From assembly GCF_000797515.1 (NCBI RefSeq), contig NZ_JSBN01000010.1, positions 1-64,000 of the forward strand: 64,000 bases of DNA, read 5' to 3'. Below the pieces are notes generated by a model. That model worked only from the letters and a program-made list of their open reading frames with translations. It did no database searches and was not told the origin of the DNA. Each line of letters begins with the position of its first letter. Position 1 is the first letter of the stretch. The stretch comes from Sphingomonas sp. Ant H11 (lineage in GTDB: Bacteria; Pseudomonadota; Alphaproteobacteria; Sphingomonadales; Sphingomonadaceae). This document shows, piece by piece, positions 16,836 through 25,802 of this stretch. A program made the translations under genes and the position numbers.

Positions 16836-17875
16836 CAGACAATTCCCAGGGGCTTGGCCCGGCATGCCGCAAGGATCGCCTCGGGCATGGCGGACAGGCT
16901 GATTTCTTCCATTACCGCGCCGATTTCCATCGCCGCGCGCGGCATACCGTAGACCACGCAGGTTTGCCGGTTCTGCCCCAGCGTGCGCGCACCGGCGCGT
17001 CGCATTTCGAGCAGGCCTTGCGCCCCGTCCGATCCCATGCCGGTCAGGATCACTCCGACCGATCCGGACGCGACCGGACAGAACGAGCGGAACAGAGCGT
17101 CGACCGAAGGACGATGGCCGCTGATCGGGTCGGTTTCGCGCAGTTTGATCCGGCGGTCGCCGTTGGTCGCGAGTTCCATATGTGCTTTCCCCCCAGGAGC
17201 AATATAGACGGTTCCCTGCTCGACCGGGCTGCCATTGGTCGCTTCCACCACCCTTACGGCACATTCGCCATCGAGGCGTGCCGCGAAGTTGCGGGTGAAC
17301 GCTGCTGGCATGTGCTGGACGACCAGGATCGGCGGGCTGTCCTTGGGCATCGCCTTCAGCACCGAGAACAGCGCCTCGACGCCGCCGGTGGAAGAACCGA
17401 TCGCGATGATCGAACCCTTGCCGACGCCACCGCCCTTGGCAGGCGGGAGGTTCGGCGTCGGCCCCGGCCGCACCGAAGCGCGGGCGGCCGCCTTGACCTT
17501 CTCGCACAACAGGGTCGCATCGCGTGCAATGTCCTCGGGCGTGCCGGTGGGCTTGGCGATATAATCGACCGCGCCCAGGCGCAGCGCCTCGATCGTGACC
17601 TCGGCACCATGCGCCGTCAGCGTCGAACACATCACCACCGGCATGGGCCGCAGGCGCATGACCCGTTCCAGGAAGGACAGGCCATCCATACCCGGCATCT
17701 CGACGTCGAGCGTCAGGACATCGGGATTGAGCGACTTGATCATTTCGCGTGCGGCAAACGGCTCGGGAGCCATGCCGACGACTTCGATTTCGGGGTCGGC
17801 AGACAGCATCATTTTGAGCGTCGCGCGCATCGTGGCGCTGTCGTCGACAATCAGGGTTCGGACACGGCGGGTCAT
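16835..17875 (-). CDS. cheB: Chemotaxis methylesterase CheB
   Basis: This 346-residue protein has a receiver domain (Asp in VLTLDVEMPGMDG, Lys in IAKPTG) and a C-terminal methylesterase/amidase domain. The catalytic triad is visible as Ser in GSSTGG, His in VQHMP and Asp in GMGSDGA. It removes methyl groups from chemoreceptors for adaptation. I start it at the ATG at 17875, which overlaps the cheR stop; the longer open frame upstream is only antisense to nothing and overlaps cheR. Confidence 0.93.
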   Translation of the reverse strand: MTRRVRTLIVDDSATMRATLKMMLSADPEIEVVGMAPEPFAAREMIKSLNPDVLTLDVEMPGMDGLSFLERVMRLRPMPVVMCSTLTAHGAEVTIEALRLGAVDYIAKPTGTPEDIARDATLLCEKVKAAARASVRPGPTPNLPPAKGGGVGKGSIIAIGSSTGGVEALFSVLKAMPKDSPPILVVQHMPAAFTRNFAARLDGECAVRVVEATNGSPVEQGTVYIAPGGKAHMELATNGDRRIKLRETDPISGHRPSVDALFRSFCPVASGSVGVILTGMGSDGAQGLLEMRRAGARTLGQNRQTCVVYGMPRAAMEIGAVMEEISLSAMPEAILAACRAKPLGIV

Positions 17876-18756
17876 GTTTGGCCCTCGATTTTGGCATAAA
17901 TGGTCTGGCCGCTCGATCGCATCCGGGTCGCCGAGACCCCGATGAGACGTTCCGAGTGGCCGATGTAGAGGTGTCCCGCTGGCGCAAGCTGATCGACGAA
18001 GCGCTCTTCCAACTCGGCCTTCGCTTCCTCGTCGAAATAGATCATCACGTTGCGGCAGAAGATCACGTCGTAGAGTTGGCGCAGCGGCCACGGTTCGAAC
18101 AGGTTCAGCACCTTGGCCGTGACGAGCGCACGCGCTTCGTCGACCATGACGTAATCCTCGCCGTCCTGGCGCATCCACGTCGAGCGATACTCGGCGGGAA
18201 TAGGGCGGACGGTCGCCGCGTCATAGACGGCGCGCCGGGTGGCTTCGACCACGGGCGGCGACAGATCGGTTGCGAGCAGCCGAACATCGGCGTGCCGCAG
18301 CCAGCTTGCCGACGCCCGATCGGGGCCGAGCAAGCACATCGTGATGCTGTACACTTCCTCCCCGCTCGAACATCCTGCCGACCAGATGCGGATCGGGTGC
18401 CCCTTGGCAGCCCGTTGCTTCAGTTCAGGCAGAACGACTTTGCGGAAATGGTCGAAGTGATGGACCTCGCGAAAGAAATGCGTGTGATTGGTGGTCAGCG
18501 CGACCACCATCGACGCGCGTTCCGTCTCGTCCGACTGCACCATCGCGACATAATCGCGAAAATGCGCCAAGCCGTGTTGCCGAAGCCGCTTGGCCAGTCG
18601 AGACTGGACCAGCGTCATCTTGCCCGCGCTAAGCGAGATACGCGCGTCGCTCTGCATGATCGCTGCGATCGCTGCGAAATCCGACGAGGTCAGTTCTGCG
18701 TTCGTCATGGTGGTGCCGCCGGCGGGCGCGGCGGGGGCGCCCCCGGCCGCGGTCAC
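17872..18756 (-). CDS. cheR: Chemoreceptor methyltransferase CheR
   Basis: CheR transfers methyl groups from SAM to glutamates on MCPs. It has an N-terminal helical domain, then TTNHTHFFREVHHFD, the SAM-binding IWSAGCSSGEEVYSI, LATDLS and FCRNVMIYFD. The GTG at 18756 overlaps the cheW stop (GTGA). An ATG at 18708 would give 278 residues and skip an Ala/Pro-rich leader, and is equally plausible. The MCP at 23559-25434 carries a C-terminal docking peptide that CheR could bind. Confidence 0.92.
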   Translation of the reverse strand: MTAAGGAPAAPAGGTTMTNAELTSSDFAAIAAIMQSDARISLSAGKMTLVQSRLAKRLRQHGLAHFRDYVAMVQSDETERASMVVALTTNHTHFFREVHHFDHFRKVVLPELKQRAAKGHPIRIWSAGCSSGEEVYSITMCLLGPDRASASWLRHADVRLLATDLSPPVVEATRRAVYDAATVRPIPAEYRSTWMRQDGEDYVMVDEARALVTAKVLNLFEPWPLRQLYDVIFCRNVMIYFDEEAKAELEERFVDQLAPAGHLYIGHSERLIGVSATRMRSSGQTIYAKIEGQT

Positions 18757-19258
18757 GCTACGAGTTCCAGATGGCGGGTCAGCGACAGGCCATCGAGATC
18801 AAGCAGCAGGATCATCTGCCCGGTGTCGTCGCCGCGCGCTTCCATCGTCCGCGATTCGACCCGGACCAGGCCCAGGATGACGCTCGGTTCGCCGATTTCG
18901 ACATCGGGTGCGGCTGAATTTCCTGGTCGCCGATCGAGACGATGTCGCTGACCTCGTCGACCAGGAAGCCGGCCTGTTTTTCGCCGATCGAGACCACCAG
19001 CACGCAGCTCCGCGCATGGATCTTGCTGGGTTCCCAGCCAAGGCGCTCGGCCAGGCCGATGACGGGAACGACGTTGCCGCGCAGGTTGGTGACACCTTTG
19101 ATGAACGACGGGACGGTCGGCAGCGGAGTCGGCTCTTCCCACTCGCGAATTTCGATCAGCGAGTGCATGTCGATCCCGAAGGTTTGATGGCCCAGCGAGA
19201 AGGTCACGATCTTACGGTCGGCCTGCTTGTTCGCGGTGCGATGGTCGAGGGAGCTCAT
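18753..19258 (-). CDS. cheW: Chemotaxis coupling protein CheW (frameshifted)
   Basis: CheW bridges receptors and CheA. The protein follows the family pattern (VTFSLGHQTFGIDMHSLIEIRE, PTVPSFIKGVTNLRGNVVPVIGL, GFLVDEVSDIVSI). Near 18912-18922 the frame changes; the end (VESRTMEARGDDTGQMILLLDLDGL) is in another frame. One base corrects it to about 168 residues. It overlaps cheA upstream and cheR downstream. Confidence 0.87.
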
Positions 19259-21415
19259 GCTGCGATTCCTTTTGGAGTGAAGCGGTTGAAACTGTTCGAG
19301 GCGACCAGTGCCTCGATATCGAGAATAAGGGCGATCGATCCGTCACCCAGGATGGTCGCGCCACCCAGCCCGCGGATCGGGTAGAGGTTCTGGTCGAGGC
19401 TCTTGATCACGACCTCGCGACGGTCATCGATCGTGTCGACGATCAGGCCGACATGGCCGGCGCTTTCGCTTTCGACGATCACCACCAGCGAATCTTCCAG
19501 GCTGCGGTTGCTGCCGGGCAGATCGAAGATGTCGGTCGCACGCTTGACCGGCAGATACTGGCCCCGCATGTCGATCACTTCGTTGGTCGGGCTGGTGCGC
19601 TTGACTTGGCCGGGGGCCGGCTGGACGGTTTCGATCACGTTCGCCAGCGGCAGGACGTAGCGTTGCCCGCCGAGGCGCACGATCATCCCGTCGAGGATCG
19701 CCAGCGTGAGCGGCAGGATCATCGTGAAGGTCGTGCCTTCGCCGGGGGTCGAGGCGATCTCGACCCGACCGCCCAGTGCCTCGACGTTCGAGCGGACCAC
19801 GTCCATGCCCACGCCGCGGCCCGAGATGTTCGAGATCGTCTCGGCGGTCGAGAAGCCGGGCGCGCAGATCAGCTGATCGATCTCTTCGTCGGTCAGTTGC
19901 GCATCCGCCTGGATGATGCCCTTTTCGATCGCCTTGGCGCGGACCCGGACGCGATCGATGCCGCGGCCATCATCGGCCACGCGCACGAAGATGCGCGCGC
20001 CCTTCTGTTCGGCCGATAGCCGGATCGTGCCTTGGGCTTCCTTACCTTTGGCGATGCGGTCGGCGGGCGGTTCGATGCCGTGGTCGATCGCGTTGCGGAT
20101 CATGTGGGTCAGCGGGTCGCCGATCTTCTCGATCACGCCCTTGTCCACTTCGGTCGTCTCGCCCGTGGTCTCCAGGATGACCTGCTTCCCGGTTTCGGCC
20201 GAGAGATCGCGCAGCATGCGCGGCACGCGGCTGAATGCCTGACGGATCGGCTGCGCGCGCAGCGACATCACGTTGTCCTGGATCTGGCGCGTCAGGCGCG
20301 CCAGTTCCGGAAGTTCGACGCGCTGCTGGTCGGCCGGGGTCAAGCGATCCGCGAGGATCGAGTTGCGGATGACCAGTTCGCCGACCAGATTGAGCAGCAA
20401 GTCGAGTTTGATCAGGTCGACACGGATGGTCTGCGCGGCGGGTTCGGAAGCGCGCTCGAGCGTTGGCGCGCTTGGCGACGGTGCTGTCGTCGATACCAAA
20501 GTGAGCACCGGTGCCGACAGTTCGGGCTCCGCATCGGCAATGTCGTCCGAGGTCTGGTCGAGGGGATCGGTGGCCGCGGCAGAGGTTGCCGGAACAACCG
20601 ACTCTGCGCGCGCAATGCTCACGAGCGAATCCGGGGCGACGAAATCGAAGCAGTCGGTCAGCGCGGCTTCTTCAATGCTTGCCGGGACGCGGATCGTCCA
20701 CCGCAGATAGCTCTGCTCGGGTTCCATCTCGCGCAGCGGTGGCAGCGCCGACAGGTCGACACTAACAATGGAGCCCCCAAGCGCTTCGACTTCCCGCACC
20801 AGCAGCAGCGGCTCGCCGCCATTGGCCAAGGCGGCGTGCGACGGTGCGAAATCGATGATCCAGTCGGGCTCGACCGGCTCTTCCGTCGCATCGAAGATGT
20901 CGAGCGCGACACCAACCGGGCGGAACCCGAATTCGTCCTCGTCGCTTTCCTCGGCCTCCGGCTGGGGCGCGTCGGGCGTGGCGGGCGCGGGTGCGGGTGC
21001 GGCGGTAGCACCGCCGCCGACGCCGACGCCTTTTGTCTCCAACACGTTCTCCAGCGCGGCCAGGACGGCAGAATCCTGGGGCAAGGGTGCGGTGCCGCGG
21101 GCGGCGGCGACGTGGTCGGTCAGAATGTCGAAGGCCGACAGCATGACATCGGTCACACCGGGCGTCGCGGGAATGCGACCGGCACGTACCTCGTCCATCA
21201 CGTTTTTCAAAACGATGGGCAAAGGCGGTCAGGGCAGCGTGACCGAACGCGCCGGCGCCGCCCTTGATCGAATGCACCGCGCGGAACACGCCGGCAATGG
21301 TTTCCGACGACAGGTCGCCCGCGCGCATGGCCGACAGGCCCTGCTCGGCGACGGCCAGCCCTTCAGCGCATTCTTCAAAGAAGATGCCCTGGATTTCGTC
21401 CATTTCGTCGCTCAT
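19255..21415 (-). CDS. cheA: Chemotaxis histidine kinase CheA (frameshifted)
   Basis: This kinase is about 719 residues long. It has a P1 phosphotransfer domain (His in AVHSIKGGAGAFG, about residue 50), a low-complexity linker, a dimerisation domain (LLLNLVGELVIRNSIL), an ATPase domain (HMIRNAIDHGIE, DDGRGID, GRGVGMDVV) and a C-terminal CheW-like domain. The frame breaks at about 21202-21214, inside P1 (FAHRFE then VMDEVRAGRIPATPGV). The ATG at 21415 overlaps the cheY stop. Without the correction the kinase would lack its phosphorylation site. Confidence 0.9.
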
Positions 21416-21777
21416 GAGCATACCCGCCGAATGGCGGCTCCCAGTTTTGCCGGGTCGAACGGCTTGGTGATCCACCCCGTCGCGCCAGCCTCGCGGGCGC
21501 GCATCTTCTTCTCGTCGGAGAATTCGGTGGACAGCACGAGGATCGGTGTGCCGCGGAAGGCGGGCTCTGCGCGCACCGCCTCCATCAGCTCGAACCCATC
21601 CATCTTCGGCATGTTGATGTCGGTGATGAGCAAGTCGGGCTGGACTTCGCGCATGCGCTCAAGCCCATGCTCGCCGTCATTGGCACTTTCGATACGATAG
21701 CCTTGTGCGGTCAACGATGCCTTCAGCAGCATACGCATGCTGGCAGAATCATCGACGGTCAGGATCAACTTGCTCAC
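21412..21777 (-). CDS. cheY: Chemotaxis response regulator CheY (first in operon)
   Basis: This single receiver domain of about 121 residues has ILTVDDSASMRMLLK, the phospho-acceptor Asp in LLITDINMPKMDGFE, VLSTEFS and WITKPFDP. GTG at 21777 overlaps the STAS-gene stop (GTGA), which decides the start. Its position directly before cheA matches the CheY usually paired with CheA. Confidence 0.88.
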   Translation of the reverse strand: MSKLILTVDDSASMRMLLKASLTAQGYRIESANDGEHGLERMREVQPDLLITDINMPKMDGFELMEAVRAEPAFRGTPILVLSTEFSDEKKMRAREAGATGWITKPFDPAKLGAAIRRVCS

Positions 21778-22100
21778 GCCTGGTCTCCGATGGTTTTGAT
21801 GAGGCCGATCGCGTCGGCAAGACCGCACTTCTCCATTCGTTCGACGAAGGCGGGGCTGGGGTCGATGATGTGAAATTCATGTCCGGCGTCGCGCGCTTCG
21901 ATGCGCGCGGCGAGCAACACTTGCAGCGCGGCCTGGCCAATGCTCTCGCTCGCGGACGCGTCGATGGTCGTTGCGCCGTCGTCGGCGGCGTTGATGAGCC
22001 GAGCGAGCAGATCCTCGGCGGTCACCGTCGTCGCATGCGATGGCAGGTGGATCACCGACGATGCGGTCTCGGGGTCAAGCGGGGGTGGCATTGAGTTCAT
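21774..22100 (-). CDS. STAS-domain protein in the chemotaxis operon
   Basis: This protein of about 108 residues has an STAS-like fold pattern (ATTIDASASESIGQAALQVLLAARIEARDAGHEFHIIDPS), resembling anti-sigma-factor antagonists and MlaB. A serine lies at the usual phospho-site region. It overlaps the end of motA by 26 bp (or 17 if the second ATG is used) and precedes cheY. STAS proteins accompany che operons in several alphaproteobacteria, but their role there is not settled. Confidence 0.75.
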   Translation of the reverse strand: MNSMPPPLDPETASSVIHLPSHATTVTAEDLLARLINAADDGATTIDASASESIGQAALQVLLAARIEARDAGHEFHIIDPSPAFVERMEKCGLADAIGLIKTIGDQA

Positions 22101-22959
22101 TTTTCGCCTCGTCGAGTGCGGCTTCGAGCTGCTGGAAGGTTGGGGCATGGGCCGAGGGCGCCATGCGTCGGGCAATTTCCACCGCGACCTGAACGGGCAC
22201 GTGCTGCGCGTAGGCAACGATCGCGGATTTCGCGACCAGGAAGGGTTTGGAATCGGCTTCGATCACTTCGAGCAGTTTCGATGCGAGCGGGCCGACGATG
22301 CAGTAGGACAGCAACACGCCGAGGAAGGTGCCGACCAGCGCGCCGCCGATCATCGCGCCGAGCACTTCGACCGGCTGGTCGATCGAGCCCATTGTCTTGA
22401 TGACGCCGAGCACGGCGGCGACGATGCCGATTGCGGGCAAGCCGTCGGTCATGATCTGCAGCGCGTGCTGCGGTGCCAGTTCCTCGTGGTGGTGCTTGTC
22501 GATATCGGCATCCATTGCCGATTCAAGCTGGTTAGGGTCTTCGAAATTGACCGTCATCATCCGCAGATAGTCGCAGATGAATTCGATCAGGTGATGGTCC
22601 TTGAGCAGCCGCGGATAGGGCGAGAACAGCTTGCTCTCCGACGGCGTGTCGAGATGCGGTTCGATCCCGGTCGCGCCACCCTTTTTGAAGGTGGTGAGCA
22701 AGCCGAACATCATGGTCAGAAGATCGCGATAGTCGCTCGACTTCCAGCGCTCGCCCTTGAACGCGCGCAGCAAGCCGCCCATCGCCTTCTTGATCGTGCC
22801 AAGCGAATTGGCGACGATGAAGGACCCGATCGCTGCGCCCATGATCGCCATCAGCTCGTGCGGCAGCGCTTCCAGCACGACCGCCAGCTTGCCGCCCGAG
22901 AGCAGGAAGCTCCCGAACACGCAGCCGAGGATCACTATGAAGCCGATACCGTTCAGCAT
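22075..22959 (-). CDS. motA: Flagellar stator protein MotA
   Basis: This 294-residue stator subunit has four membrane helices. The proline-containing segments LPAIGIVAAVLGVIKTMG and GGALVGTFLGVLLSYCIVGPLA form the proton channel with MotB. The large cytoplasmic loop (residues 60-160) is charged, as expected for contacts with FliG. It is the first gene of the long che-mot operon and has an ATCCTATAA element 42 nt upstream. Confidence 0.94.
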   Translation of the reverse strand: MLNGIGFIVILGCVFGSFLLSGGKLAVVLEALPHELMAIMGAAIGSFIVANSLGTIKKAMGGLLRAFKGERWKSSDYRDLLTMMFGLLTTFKKGGATGIEPHLDTPSESKLFSPYPRLLKDHHLIEFICDYLRMMTVNFEDPNQLESAMDADIDKHHHEELAPQHALQIMTDGLPAIGIVAAVLGVIKTMGSIDQPVEVLGAMIGGALVGTFLGVLLSYCIVGPLASKLLEVIEADSKPFLVAKSAIVAYAQHVPVQVAVEIARRMAPSAHAPTFQQLEAALDEAKNELNATPA

Positions 22960-23001
22960 GATGGATAACGCGTCCGCAATGAAAGGTGGGTGACCCTTTG
23001 A

Positions 23002-23010
23002 TTATAGGAT
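23002..23010 (-). promoter_or_regulatory. ATCCTATAA motility element upstream of motA
   Basis: This is an exact copy reading towards motA, 42 nt before its ATG. It probably marks the promoter of the che-mot operon. Confidence 0.55.
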
Positions 23011-23114
23011 GAACGCGGGCGCTTGGGCGCGGGAACGATACTAAATCTGCAATCCTCCCAAGATGACGGCCTCCGACCGCCTAGAATGATAACAGAACCG
23101 TAAGAGGAGATTTC

Positions 23115-23474
23115 ATGTCACTGCATGCTTATCAAAGTGCCCGGAGCCGCGCCGAAACCCCGCGCGCGGCCGAGGCCCGCCTGCTGAGCCAGATTACCGG
23201 CGAATTGATGGATGCGCAGGCTGCGCGCCTGTCGGGCGGAGCGCTGATCCAGCCGCTGCACCGCAACCGCGAGATGTGGTGTACCTTTGCCAGCGATTGC
23301 GCCGCCCCAGGCAATGCGCTGCCCGAGACATTGCGCGCGCAGATCATTTCGCTGGCGCTGTTCGTCGACCGCTTCACCACCGAGGTGATGATGGGCCGGG
23401 AAAAGATCGAGACACTGATCGATTTGAACCGCACGATCATGGAAGGGCTGCGCGCACCTTCGCTGGTGAACTGA
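23115..23474 (+). CDS. flaF: Flagellin synthesis regulator FlaF
   Basis: This 119-residue protein matches FlaF, needed for flagellin production or export in alphaproteobacteria. The typical pattern is present: HAYQSARSRAETPRAAEARLLSQITGELMDA at the N-terminus and LIDLNRTIMEGLR at the C-terminus. The ATG at 23115 follows AGAGGAG. No flagellin gene or flbT adjoins it. A strong terminator lies directly downstream. Confidence 0.85.
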   Translation: MSLHAYQSARSRAETPRAAEARLLSQITGELMDAQAARLSGGALIQPLHRNREMWCTFASDCAAPGNALPETLRAQIISLALFVDRFTTEVMMGREKIETLIDLNRTIMEGLRAPSLVN

Positions 23475-23504
23475 CTTTCCCGCCGCTCCCGTCGCTCGGA
23501 CACA

Positions 23505-23545
23505 AAAAGGGGCACCGCAGAGAACCTGCGGTGCCCCTTTTGTTT
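23505..23545. terminator. Strong bidirectional rho-independent terminator
   Basis: A perfect 16-bp stem (23505-23520 with 23526-23541, loop AGAAC) carries GGGGCACCGCAG flanked by A4 and T4. It works on both strands, ending flaF (plus) and the MCP gene (minus). Confidence 0.9.
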
Positions 23546-23558
23546 GGGTTGGATGGGC

Positions 23559-25434
23559 TCAGAAGCTGGCCCAATCCTCCCCATTGACCGATTCAAGCGC
23601 CTTCACCGGCGACGTATAGGCGGGGGCCTTTTCCTTCTTGGCCGGCGCAGCGGCGCGGGGCTTTGCAGCGGGCCGGGCCACCGGGCGAGCGGCGGCATTG
23701 CCGCCAATGTCGAAGCGTGCAGTCTGCTGCGACAGCGAGCTGACCTCGGTGGTCAGGTTGCGGGCGGCAGCCGAGGTCTGTTCGACCATCGCGGCGTTCT
23801 GCTGCGTCGCACGGTCCATGCTGCCGACGGCAACGCTGATCTGCGAGATCGCGGCGGCCTGGGCCTGGTTGTCGGCGGCCATGTCGCCGAGCAGCTTGTG
23901 CACTTCGCCAACGTCACCGGCGATGTTGACCAGCGCGCCATCGACCTTCTGCACCGCGCCAACCGCGGACAGAATTTCGCTCTGCGTGACGGTCAACTGG
24001 TCGCGGGCGCGCTTGGCTTCCTCTTCGGCGCGCATTGCCAGCGCCGAGACGAGATCGGCGACGACCGCGAAGCCGCGACCGGCGTCGCCTGCACGGCCCG
24101 CTTCCACGGCCGCGTTCATCGCCAGAACGCGCGTCTGGAACGCGATCTTGTCGAGGCCTTCGATCACGCTGTCGATGCCCTTGGCGCTTTCGGACACGCG
24201 GCCCATCGCCTGTACCGCTTCATCGGCGATTTCACGACCGCCCGAGACGGTGGCGATCGCGCCGTCGGCACGGGCAACGGTGCGCCCGGCCGCATCTGCG
24301 CTCGCCTTCAGGCGACCATCGATCTGGGTGATCGCGGCGGAGGTTTCCTCCAGGCTGGCGGCATTGCCTTCGGTCCGGCGTGCGAGATCTTCCGACGCCT
24401 GCGCGATTTCGGTCGAGCCGGTGCCGATGGCCGAGGTGCTTTCCACGACCCCGCCGATCAAGCCGCGCAACGCTGCGGTGGCGGCGTTGAAGTTGGTCTT
24501 GAGTTCGGCATAGTTGCCGGGGAAATCGGCGTTGATCGTCGCGGTCAGGTCGCCAGCGGCCAGCGCGCCGAGATTTTCACCGACGGTCGCAACGACCATA
24601 TGCTGTGTCGCGTCGTCCTTTGCCTTGGCGGCCTGCGCTTCTTCAAGCTTGACTGCGTTGTCGCGGAAAACAAGGACGACCTTGGCCATGTCGCCAACTT
24701 CATCCTTGCGGACGGCGCAAGGGACGTCGACCGAATTGTCGCCATCGGCGAGCTTGCTCATGGTGCCTTGCAGCTTGTGCAGCGGCCCGGTGATGCCCTT
24801 GCGGGCGACGACGATGCTAAGGCCGATGCCGATGGCGATACCAAGGATGCTCACGATCGTGAGCGTCATGCTGGTGGATGCCGCGTCAGCGCTTAATTGG
24901 TCGGAGAGCTTTTGCCCTTCGGCGATGATACGATCGTTGAAGGCCACGGTGTCCTTCGACAACGGTTCGAGCATTGCATCGACCTGGGCAAGTACCGCCT
25001 TGGCTTCATCGTTGCGATTCAGCGCGCCCAGCTTGGCCGCCTTGTCGGTCAAGGCATGCAGCGCGGTTATGCGCTGTCCGAATTGCGCAAACTCCGCTGA
25101 GTATCTAGGAAGTTTTTTCATTGGCCTGCTTGAGTAGATCAAGCGCGGACTTGTAGGATGCGTCCTGTCGAGCAGGTGCTGTCTGCGCCATCTCCGTCGA
25201 CGCGTCGTAGGCCATAGCCTGGTAGGCGAACAGATCCATCTCGTTCGCGCGGCGAACCACGCGGGCGAGCAATGTCGGGACAGGCAAATCATTTGCGATA
25301 ACATCGGAATAGGCTGCATCGGCGCGCAATAGCGAGGATATGCCGAGGTACGCGATCGTTCCGGTGATCGCGCCGAGAAAAAGAAGGAGGGAAATGATCT
25401 TGGGGGCAATTTTCATATTGTCGAGAAAGCGCAT
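23559..25434 (-). CDS. Methyl-accepting chemotaxis protein with CheR-docking tail (frameshifted)
   Basis: This chemoreceptor is about 624 residues long. It has a membrane helix (about 10-30), a periplasmic four-helix-type sensor region, a second membrane helix ([21 protein letters not shown]), a HAMP domain ([19 protein letters not shown]) and the signalling hairpin ([36 protein letters not shown]). The tail ends DWASF, fitting the WxxF pentapeptide that binds CheR. The frame breaks at a T6 run (25113-25118). With five, NEK continues as [18 protein letters not shown] precedes the ATG at 25434. The ligand is unknown. Confidence 0.9.
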
Positions 25435-25486
25435 GGGGCTCTCCTGGAGTGAGCGTGGACAGGGGCAATTATTCGTTTCCAGATCA

Positions 25487-25495
25487 TTATAGGAT
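25487..25495 (-). promoter_or_regulatory. ATCCTATAA motility element upstream of the MCP gene
   Basis: This is an exact copy reading towards the MCP gene, 52 nt before its ATG. Between them, GGCAATTATT (25464-25473, plus strand) repeats one half of the flgC/fliN palindrome. Confidence 0.55.
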
Positions 25496-25802
25496 ATTGG
25501 TGCGGAACTTGGCGTCGTCCTGTGCAAATTGGGCACGTGGCTCTTCGCAGCGGCACGGACCAGGCGGCGGGAAAAGGGCGGGGTGGGCGTCCCTGCGGTC
25601 GCTGAATGCGACACGCCGCGAATGTAGCGGGAATCGCCAATGCGCGTTTGCGGGAGCGGCAACCATCCCAAGAGATGATGGTCGCACGGGCACCGAACGA
25701 CGGCCTCTCCCGCAAAAATCCTCTATGATGAAGGCTAGGGATCTGGCCCGGAACCTTGCGGATGGCTGCGTCGCCTTCGCGCGCCGTGTCACCGCGCGGG
25801 AT

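Noticed and set aside
6344..25802. Sigma-54 promoters (TGGCAC-N5-TTGCA) for flagellar genes
   Set aside because: Expected from Caulobacter, but I saw no convincing match in the flagellar intergenic regions by eye; a matrix scan would be needed.
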